Virus record (IMG/VR): IMGVR_UViG_3300034418_002430
Span: 1-22,904 of that record
Strand: one strand, 5' to 3'
DNA: 22,904 nucleotides
Source of the DNA: a virus
In this document: positions 1 to 5,290 of the stretch, piece after piece
Layout: each line of letters starts with the position of its first letter
How positions within the stretch are numbered: position 1 is the first letter of the stretch
Notes under the pieces: model-generated
Told to the model about the DNA's origin: nothing
Databases searched by the model: none
Seen by the model: the letters and a program-made list of their open reading frames with translations, nothing else
Translations under genes and position numbers: made by a program

Positions 1-985
1 CCAATCCAAACTGCATGACCACACGCACGTTATCGCTGCCGTCGTACTGGTAAACTGGAATGTATTGCGCAACAATCAGGTCTGTCATAAGGTTAGAACC
101 AACAACCAAGTTCTCGGTCTGTGCCAACACAATAGCGTCGTCAAACATACCTGGGCACTCAGCAATTGTAATTCCAAGGAAGTTCAATTGACCGAACGCT
201 TGGTTGGTAACCTGTGCGTTGTAACCTGTTCCCACAGAGTCGCCTGAACTCAAGGCAGAACCACCTGCCGTTGCCAATGCTTGGCGGTACAATGCGGCTG
301 TCTTAGAAGATACAAAGAACTTCAGGTCGGGCTTGGCCAAAATTCCAGACTTATCGGCAGCGGCTTTTTGGTACACTTCGCCAAATGACGCAATAACGTT
401 AGTTGCGCTCAATGACGCAGCGGTAAACTCTGTGTAGGTTGCCCCTGCGCACGCTGAATTAGACAATCCGTCTTCGTCAAATGTTCCGTCGTTAGACAAG
501 AAACCTTTAGTGAAGACTGACCCGCCTTTCCAAATCAGGTTCTCAACGCTTTCGGCTGTCTTAGCTGCGGTTTGTTCCATAACGAAGGCGCGGAACTCAG
601 GCGTGCCCCAATCGCTTGTAGCGCGTGAACCACGCTGCGACACCCATGAAGGGAGCAACGTACCACGGCACAACTCCTCGTTGACTTTAAGGTCAGTCAA
701 AGTCAACACAGACTCGTTCAGGGTAACGCTATTGCCGTCTTGGAACGCGCAGTTTGCGCCCTGAATAATGTCGTCTGCAATAGACGTCGTTTGAATGACG
801 GCCTTGTTTGTAATTCCGTCCAATGTGCGGACGTAGTTCTTAGCAATTGTATCGCCCGACTTAACGGCAGGCGCGACAAATGGCAACACCAAATCACCTG
901 CATAAGTAGGTGCATTCGGCGTACCAAAATTTGGATTCGCAAACGCCCGACGACGTGTGCGGTTTAGTGACCTGTAGCGGTTCAT
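1..985 (-). CDS. Major capsid protein (HK97-like), partial, cut by left edge
   Basis: The reading frame is open from an ATG at 985 to the window edge, giving 328 residues with no stop. The product is the likely major subunit of the phage head shell. It begins with a basic stretch (MNRYRSLNRTRRR) and continues with a mixed alpha/beta sequence containing segments such as LTLTDLKVNEELC and a region around SWVSQRGSRATSDWGTPEF, which resemble capsid proteins of Bacteroidota phages. The start overlaps the stop of the upstream scaffold-like gene by ATGA (985-982). Scaffold followed directly by capsid is the usual order, and a prohead protease lies further upstream in the same transcript. The basic N-terminus could be trimmed by that protease. 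The fold is inferred from context and general sequence character, not from a search. Confidence 0.75.
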   Translation of the reverse strand, partial: MNRYRSLNRTRRRAFANPNFGTPNAPTYAGDLVLPFVAPAVKSGDTIAKNYVRTLDGITNKAVIQTTSIADDIIQGANCAFQDGNSVTLNESVLTLTDLKVNEELCRGTLLPSWVSQRGSRATSDWGTPEFRAFVMEQTAAKTAESVENLIWKGGSVFTKGFLSNDGTFDEDGLSNSACAGATYTEFTAASLSATNVIASFGEVYQKAAADKSGILAKPDLKFFVSSKTAALYRQALATAGGSALSSGDSVGTGYNAQVTNQAFGQLNFLGITIAECPGMFDDAIVLAQTENLVVGSNLMTDLIVAQYIPVYQYDGSDNVRVVMQFGL

Positions 986-1515
986 TTCATCAATTTATTT
1001 ACCATGTTAGAAACGCGCTCCTTTACGCTGTTGCCTTCGGCTTGCAGCGCACCCGTAGCGACTGGGGCGTTTTTGTGTGGGTTAGCACTCAACTTTTGTG
1101 CAGCGGGCGCAGAACCCAACTCTTCAAGTTGCTTACGCATCAACGCAATCTGACGGCGCTGACGTGCAATAGTGTTGCGTTCACGGCTCATTTCCGTACG
1201 TTCCGTGCGACCACGGCGTGCTGCCCGACGCTTGCGGAACTCCGCGCGGTCTTCGCGTGACATACGGCTGTAGCGCGAACGACGTCCGCGACCCATGCGT
1301 GACTTGCGTTGGCGTGACGCCTCCACCTCTGTAGCTTCGGCAGGTGCTTCGGCAGGTGCTGCCTCTACCAAATCCATAGCCATTTGGTGTACGGCCTCGG
1401 CTTGTTCTGCGTTGAGTCCCATTGCGGTCAACGCCTCGACCAATGCAGTTGCAGGGTCGGCGGCAGGCGCTGCTTCCGCAGGCGCTGCTTCTTCTTCAAA
1501 CTTCCTTTTGAACAT
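982..1515 (-). CDS. Putative capsid scaffold or head morphogenesis protein
   Basis: This 177-residue protein has an unusual composition. Residues 1-65 are rich in Ala, Glu and Pro (repeats of APAEA type). Residues about 66-125 are very rich in Arg (RGRRSRYSRMSREDR, RKRRAARRGR). A predicted helical/coiled segment follows (RQRRQIALMRKQLEEL). Low-complexity acidic and basic halves with a coiled coil, placed directly before the capsid gene with an ATGA overlap, suggest a scaffold. I do not recognise a named family. The Arg-rich centre could instead bind nucleic acid, or the protein could be a minor head component. The ATG at 1515 is preceded by an A-rich leader (AACAAACAA) without Shine-Dalgarno sequence. 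Confidence 0.55.
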   Translation of the reverse strand: MFKRKFEEEAAPAEAAPAADPATALVEALTAMGLNAEQAEAVHQMAMDLVEAAPAEAPAEATEVEASRQRKSRMGRGRRSRYSRMSREDRAEFRKRRAARRGRTERTEMSRERNTIARQRRQIALMRKQLEELGSAPAAQKLSANPHKNAPVATGALQAEGNSVKERVSNMVNKLMK

Positions 1516-1526
1516 TTGTTTGTTAT

Positions 1527-1555
1527 TAAAAATTAGATGCCCTGTTTTATAGGGC
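1527..1555 (-). terminator. Weak hairpin plus T-run, possible attenuator/terminator before scaffold-capsid genes
   Basis: On the minus strand a 5-bp stem (GCCCT/AGGGC, 1539-1555) with a 7-nt loop is followed after six bases by a run of five T at 1532-1528. It lies between the mini-gene cassette and the scaffold gene. The stem is short and the T-run is not adjacent, so this could be a partial terminator, an mRNA processing site or chance. Confidence 0.25.
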
Positions 1556-1567
1556 TTCGTTTATTCA

Positions 1568-1903
1568 TCAATACCCATCAAAAATTGAAGGGTCGTCTTT
1601 GACAATTACGTCGTTTAGTTTATCGGCCAATGGATGCCCCCATTCTTCAAGAATCAAACACCCGACAATGGATGCCCCGTAAATGTCCCAACGCAAGTCT
1701 TCCGCAATTGCCTTAGCGTACTTGTAGGTATCATATCCGCCGTTGTAATATGGCTCTAAAACTTTGGCTGCGACGTTGTAATTCACGTCCTCGAACAAGT
1801 CAAAAACCATGTCAATAGCCATTTGGTCGCTTGTCATTTCGTCCGCGTATTCGTTGGCTAATCCAACTTCAGCACGTGAAGCAATGTCTGTAATTTTTCT
1901 CAT
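1568..1903 (-). CDS. Acidic mini-protein I of cassette, unknown function
   Basis: The product has 111 residues, with about 22 Asp/Glu against 9 Lys/Arg by hand count (net about -13). It looks mainly helical (for example DQMAIDMVFDLFEDV and YAKAIAEDLRWDIYG), with no signal peptide and no membrane segment. I do not recognise a family. It is the last of nine small acidic genes between the protease and the scaffold gene. Its ATG at 1903 overlaps the preceding stop by ATGA, so it is probably translationally coupled. It lacks the repeated linker seen before most cassette genes. Confidence 0.8.
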   Translation of the reverse strand: MRKITDIASRAEVGLANEYADEMTSDQMAIDMVFDLFEDVNYNVAAKVLEPYYNGGYDTYKYAKAIAEDLRWDIYGASIVGCLILEEWGHPLADKLNDVIVKDDPSIFDGY

Positions 1904-2118
1904 TTCACCCTAACGTTATTGTACCCGTAAATTTCATACAATTCGCCAAGCAAGTCGTCTAGTTCATACTCGTCAAGTGGGTACGTTGTAATCTGTACGT
2001 TGTATTTGTTTGTGTACTTGTATCGGTCAACATAGGTGTCTAAACCTGCGTTGTCAATGTCGCTCTTGACGTCCGTTAGGTCGTCGTGCTCCACAATAAT
2101 AAATTCAATTCGTGCCAT
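1900..2118 (-). CDS. Acidic mini-protein H of cassette, unknown function
   Basis: The product has 72 residues beginning MARIEFIIVEHDDL, with about 16 acidic and 7 basic residues. I chose the ATG at 2118 because it follows the upstream TAA (2122-2120) by one base. The frame could be extended to 2181, but only across the end of the upstream gene. The order looks like beta-alpha-beta-alpha-beta with a Tyr-rich middle (DRYKYTNKYNVQITTY), so a small ferredoxin-like fold is possible. This is a guess from hydrophobic spacing. No family is recognised. Confidence 0.75.
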   Translation of the reverse strand: MARIEFIIVEHDDLTDVKSDIDNAGLDTYVDRYKYTNKYNVQITTYPLDEYELDDLLGELYEIYGYNNVRVK

Positions 2119-2119
2119 T

Positions 2120-2347
2120 TTATCTGCTTGCGTCCCGCACTTCGATAACGTCAAACCCTGCGCGAATAAGTGCCGCGTCAATTTCGTCTACGTCAGTCCA
2201 GTTCATGTTTTCCAAGTAAAGCCAAACGTCATTGAAATACTCTTCGGTGTAAAACGACCCACGCATTCCAATCGTGTTGTCTACTACGTCTTCAACGTCA
2301 ACCCAATTTGCGTCGGCTACTACAATGATTGCGGTGGTAATTGCCAT
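2120..2347 (-). CDS. Acidic mini-protein G of cassette, unknown function
   Basis: The product has 75 residues, with about 16 Asp/Glu and only 4 Arg and no Lys. It starts with a hydrophobic beta strand (ITTAIIVVAD), followed by acidic helices rich in Trp and Tyr. The start is fixed by the repeated linker: the upstream TAA (2361-2359) is separated from this ATG by the 11 bases ACCACAACGTT. No family is recognised. It probably acts in the cytoplasm, since no signal peptide or membrane segment is seen. Confidence 0.8.
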   Translation of the reverse strand: MAITTAIIVVADANWVDVEDVVDNTIGMRGSFYTEEYFNDVWLYLENMNWTDVDEIDAALIRAGFDVIEVRDASR

Positions 2348-2358
2348 AACGTTGTGGT

Positions 2359-2589
2359 TTAGATGTAACGTTCTCCAAAGGTTTGTTGCAACATATCAAA
2401 CAATTTGTTGGTCGCGTAGCTAGACAATGCGTCAAGTTCGTTGCTACTTGCGTCGTCCAACATTTCCTTCAATTCGTGGATGTATTCGACGTACAACAAG
2501 TCGTCGGCAAACGAAACGTCATAACCCAAGTCGTCGCCGTTTTGTGCGGCTCGCTCAATTTCTTTCTGCAGTTCCTTTAATGTGTACAT
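2359..2589 (-). CDS. Acidic mini-protein F of cassette, unknown function
   Basis: The product has 76 residues, about 17 acidic and 6 basic. It is predicted to be almost all helix (LKELQKEIERAAQNGDDLG, then HELKEMLDDASSNELDAL), resembling a short helical bundle. The linker before the ATG is a shortened variant of the cassette motif, AACCACACA (9 bases after TAA at 2601-2599). No named family is recognised. Confidence 0.8.
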   Translation of the reverse strand: MYTLKELQKEIERAAQNGDDLGYDVSFADDLLYVEYIHELKEMLDDASSNELDALSSYATNKLFDMLQQTFGERYI

Positions 2590-2598
2590 TGTGTGGTT

Positions 2599-2871
2599 TT
2601 AATAATTACTTGAGTCCCAACGTAGATACTCTTCGTCTAGCCAAGCCAAGACTTCATCAATCAAATCCTGCTCGCTGCCGTCCAAATAATCTGCCGCCTC
2701 AAATAGAAGGTCTGTCGCTTTCTCATACCCATCCCACCCGCGATTGTTCAAAATTTGGTAGGCGGTAATGACCGCAAAGTAGGCGTCACCATTAGGCAAT
2801 TCGTCTGCGATTGTTTCCAACCCATCAAATCCCTCTCGATTTAGAATATCCATTGCTTGTCTGCCGTTCAT
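2599..2871 (-). CDS. Acidic mini-protein E of cassette, unknown function
   Basis: The product has 90 residues, about 21 Asp/Glu and 5 Lys/Arg (net about -16). It is predicted to be helical throughout: AMDILNREGFDGLETIADEL, then YQILNNRGWDGYEKATDLL, then a third acidic helix pair. The two segments each contain an N-R-x-G-x-D-G pattern (LNREGFDG and LNNRGWDG), which suggests an internal two-fold repeat. The linker ACCACAACGTT precedes the ATG. No family is recognised. Confidence 0.8.
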   Translation of the reverse strand: MNGRQAMDILNREGFDGLETIADELPNGDAYFAVITAYQILNNRGWDGYEKATDLLFEAADYLDGSEQDLIDEVLAWLDEEYLRWDSSNY

Positions 2872-2882
2872 AACGTTGTGGT

Positions 2883-3167
2883 TTAGATAGGTGTGTACTC
2901 TACAATAATTTGAAAGCTATACTCTCCCATTCCTAGTTCAGTATCGAAAATATCCAGAATGTAACCCACGTTGTCGCGTATTACGTCCTTAATGTCTTCG
3001 GGGTCTGCGGGTTCAATGCCCTTGTTCTCAATGTAGCACTCTGCAAGCATTGACCTTTCGTCAAGGTAAAAGTCGAAAAAGTATGCCCCGCCACTGAAGT
3101 TGCGGTCAAGTTCCTTACACGCTGACGTTAGGTCTTGTTCTAATTCTTTGCCGTTGTAATATCCCAT
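2883..3167 (-). CDS. Acidic mini-protein D of cassette, unknown function
   Basis: The product has 94 residues, about 21 acidic and 7 basic. It begins MGYYNGKELEQDL, has an aromatic strand region (GAYFFDFYLDERSM) and ends with a hydrophobic strand (EYSFQIIVEYTPI), so it is probably alpha/beta. The ATG follows the linker ACCACAACGAT, 11 bases after the upstream TAA (3181-3179). No catalytic motif or membrane segment is visible and no family is recognised. Confidence 0.8.
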   Translation of the reverse strand: MGYYNGKELEQDLTSACKELDRNFSGGAYFFDFYLDERSMLAECYIENKGIEPADPEDIKDVIRDNVGYILDIFDTELGMGEYSFQIIVEYTPI

Positions 3168-3178
3168 ATCGTTGTGGT

Positions 3179-3448
3179 TTACAATAAGGTAAATATGAAG
3201 TCCACATATCCGTCGCCCGTTGACGCGTGAATTATATCTGCTCCCAAGTCATCCGCAAGGTCTTGCGCATAAAAAAGAACGTCCTCCTCATCGCCACGCA
3301 CAACACTTGTTCGCACCTCCACATCTACGTCGCTGTCAACAACCAAGTCGTCATATCCAAGAATTGAAGGGTGTTCTTGGTACGCGTCAAAGAAACGCTT
3401 TTGAACGGGGTTTAATGCCCCGTACTCTCTGCTACCATATCCATACAT
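3179..3448 (-). CDS. Acidic mini-protein C of cassette, unknown function
   Basis: The product has 89 residues, about 19 acidic and 5 basic. The N-terminus is rich in Gly, Tyr and aromatics (MYGYGSREYGALNPVQKRFF). An Asp-rich middle follows (DDLVVDSDVDVEV), and the C-terminus looks like helix then strand (QDLADDLGADIIHAS, then YVDFIFTLL). The ATG follows the linker ACCACAACGAT at fixed 11-base distance from the upstream TAA (3462-3460). No named family is recognised. Confidence 0.8.
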   Translation of the reverse strand: MYGYGSREYGALNPVQKRFFDAYQEHPSILGYDDLVVDSDVDVEVRTSVVRGDEEDVLFYAQDLADDLGADIIHASTGDGYVDFIFTLL

Positions 3449-3459
3449 ATCGTTGTGGT

Positions 3460-3702
3460 TTATAGAATTGTCGCTTCGTATTCACCCTGCATATCAATTG
3501 CGTCGGCAACCTCAAACAATAGGTCTTCATACTTCATCCAGTCGTCGCTGTCTGCGCTAACCTGAATTTCGATAAGGTCGCCGAAATTGTCAAAGTCGTA
3601 ATTCTTGTCGGCCTCTTGCATAGACACACCCACTTCGCTAAACGCGTCATACACGACGTCGGTCATATCAATAATGCGGCCACCTGCTACTTCTAAAATC
3701 AT
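3460..3702 (-). CDS. Acidic mini-protein B of cassette, unknown function
   Basis: This is the most acidic member relative to size: 80 residues with about 21 Asp/Glu and only 3 Lys/Arg (net about -18). It contains a beta segment (DLIEIQVSADSDDW) between helical stretches. It is separated from the preceding stop only by GAC (3705-3703) and has no cassette linker, so it is probably coupled to gene A. A DNA-mimic role is conceivable from the charge alone but is speculative. Confidence 0.8.
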   Translation of the reverse strand: MILEVAGGRIIDMTDVVYDAFSEVGVSMQEADKNYDFDNFGDLIEIQVSADSDDWMKYEDLLFEVADAIDMQGEYEATIL

Positions 3703-3705
3703 GTC

Positions 3706-3999
3706 TTAATGGTCTGTAATGTCAATGAAAATATCGTTGCCGTCCAACATAACATGAGGAACTAGATAACTAAATTCTCCAAGGTATTCCTCTAGCACAA
3801 CTGACAACTCACTCATGAAATCGTCAAGGCGTCGTGGATGATAAGCTACTGGTTCGTTATTGTGCAAGATGCCGTAATCCTCAATAACCACGGACGTGTA
3901 CCTACCACGCGAATCATAATCGACCCTTCCGTCAATGTGGTACAAGTCCATTACGTCTGACACCAACGACATAATGTATTTAATTTGGGTCGTATTCAT
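3706..3999 (-). CDS. Acidic mini-protein A of cassette, unknown function
   Basis: The product has 97 residues, about 18 acidic and 6 basic, and is the first gene of the cassette after the prohead protease. It has an N-terminal helix (IKYIMSLVSDVMDLYHI), a central strand region (RYTSVVIEDYGIL), a helix (RLDDFMSELSVVLEEYLG) and a C-terminal strand pair. The ATG follows the linker ACCACGACGAT, exactly 11 bases after the protease TAA (4013-4011). No family is recognised. Confidence 0.8.
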   Translation of the reverse strand: MNTTQIKYIMSLVSDVMDLYHIDGRVDYDSRGRYTSVVIEDYGILHNNEPVAYHPRRLDDFMSELSVVLEEYLGEFSYLVPHVMLDGNDIFIDITDH

Positions 4000-4010
4000 A
4001 TCGTCGTGGT

Positions 4011-5270
4011 TTAGCTGTATTGTTCCAGTGTTCCAATAGCAAGCAACAACTGGTCGATGTAGACTTGCATATTTCTGTCGGCGTTATCGTACGCCTCTGA
4101 CAAATAGTCGCGTGCCTTATCTAGGTCGCCGCGCTCTGACGCTTTGCTTGCGTCCATCATTGGGTCGTAAACAGACGACACCAACTCAGGGTCAACGTTC
4201 AACGCAATTTCGCTAATGGCTTCAGCCAGTCCTTCGCCGTTTTCACCCCACGCGTCAAGGTTGTCATCAATAATGTTTTGTGCTTGTCTTTGTGCGCTCA
4301 TGCTTTGTTGTTTTACTGCGCTCAATGTAGCACTTTTACGCTGTTTAGCCATACTCTTTGCGTATCTGTTTTTCAACAACGCCTTGTAGTAATTGACTTT
4401 CATAGCGTCCAACTCTACTGGTTCGGCCTCTGTTACCTCCTCTTCCTTCTCTTCAATTGCCTTTACTTCCCCGTCGTATTCTACCAATACCCCGTCGTAC
4501 ACTTCCAGTTCTACGCCCGCCTCAGTTTGGTATGTGCCGCTATCAATGCTTGTAGGTTCACCTTGTTCGTTCAATGTGTACACCTCGCACCCCGCGCTAA
4601 ACTCTTCGCTTTCTGTTACAAGCACATCGCCGTTAGTCAAAGTCGCTTCAGCGTAGAAGTTGCGGCCAGTGACTTTGTTGTATAGCGTTTGCCAAAACGT
4701 CGGCTTCTTAGGTTGCGCCTTACTTAGCTTTTCTAGCTTGTCCAAGAAATAACCTTCAATGCTTAGGCCGCGTACATCGCCCGACTTAATCTGTTGCCAT
4801 ACTTCGTCGTTGTCAACTTTCGCGCGTACCATCCATGTGCCTTCGTTCAAATCGTTAAACCCATACAAGTTGGCTTTGTCCATCTTTGGGTCTTGGACAA
4901 TCCACGACTCTACAACGCTGACACCCTCGACGGGTTCGGCGTGTTCGTATGTGTGGTTCAAATTGCGTTGCGACTTCATGTACAATTCGCTCGCCAGTTT
5001 ACACGTTTCCTTGCTGAAGTAAACGTCGTATTCTTCGTTATTGGCTTCGTCGTAACGTACAATCTTAAAGTCAGGGACAAGTGCAGGTGCAATCAATGTG
5101 CGCTGCTCTTCATCAACTTGCGCTAATTGTACTACCCGCGACTTGCCTTGTTCCTTATTAAAGGCGACCCAATTGACTTCAATTGCAGGTTCTTTGACCA
5201 ACGAAATTGCTTCGACACCAAATGCGCCTTCGGCTTCGTCAATTAACAACTCAATCAGTTTGCGGCTCAT
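4011..5270 (-). CDS. XkdF-type prohead serine protease with C-terminal helical extension
   Basis: This 419-residue protein opens with the hallmark of XkdF-like phage serine proteases (Peptidase_S78_2 type): GVEAISLVKEPAIEVNWVAF at residues 18-37. Candidate catalytic residues are His106 (NLNHTYEH) and Ser170 (GDVRGLSIEG). It would cleave scaffold and capsid during head maturation. A Gly/Glu-rich beta domain follows (about 205-265), then an acidic linker and a long helical tail (about 290-419) with a Lys/Gln/Ser-rich stretch, which makes it longer than a bare protease domain. The tail may serve as scaffold or core. I chose the ATG at 5270; a GTG at 5273 is in frame immediately before it. It lies between the tape measure gene and the acidic cassette. 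Confidence 0.75.
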   Translation of the reverse strand: MSRKLIELLIDEAEGAFGVEAISLVKEPAIEVNWVAFNKEQGKSRVVQLAQVDEEQRTLIAPALVPDFKIVRYDEANNEEYDVYFSKETCKLASELYMKSQRNLNHTYEHAEPVEGVSVVESWIVQDPKMDKANLYGFNDLNEGTWMVRAKVDNDEVWQQIKSGDVRGLSIEGYFLDKLEKLSKAQPKKPTFWQTLYNKVTGRNFYAEATLTNGDVLVTESEEFSAGCEVYTLNEQGEPTSIDSGTYQTEAGVELEVYDGVLVEYDGEVKAIEEKEEEVTEAEPVELDAMKVNYYKALLKNRYAKSMAKQRKSATLSAVKQQSMSAQRQAQNIIDDNLDAWGENGEGLAEAISEIALNVDPELVSSVYDPMMDASKASERGDLDKARDYLSEAYDNADRNMQVYIDQLLLAIGTLEQYS

Positions 5271-5290
5271 CACTATTCAATATAATCTGT

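Larger units (their letters stand above)
2345..4013 (-). repeat. Dispersed stop-start linker repeat (six copies)
   Basis: Six intergenic junctions in the mini-gene cassette share the pattern TAA-ACCACAACG(A/T)T-ATG on the minus strand. Copies lie at 4013-3997 (ACCACGACGAT), 3462-3446 and 3181-3165 (ACCACAACGAT), 2885-2869 and 2361-2345 (ACCACAACGTT), and 2601-2587 (shortened, AACCACACA). In the five full copies the stop-to-start distance is exactly 11 bases, while the flanking coding sequences are unrelated. It is not a Shine-Dalgarno sequence. It could be an initiation signal, a binding site for a translational regulator, or a boundary sequence through which genes are exchanged. Confidence 0.85.

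Noticed and set aside
4278-4685. Plus-strand open frame of 135 codons
   Set aside because: It lies antisense within the protease gene and has a Cys/Phe/Leu-rich composition typical of a shadow frame. No plus-strand promoter or start context is seen.
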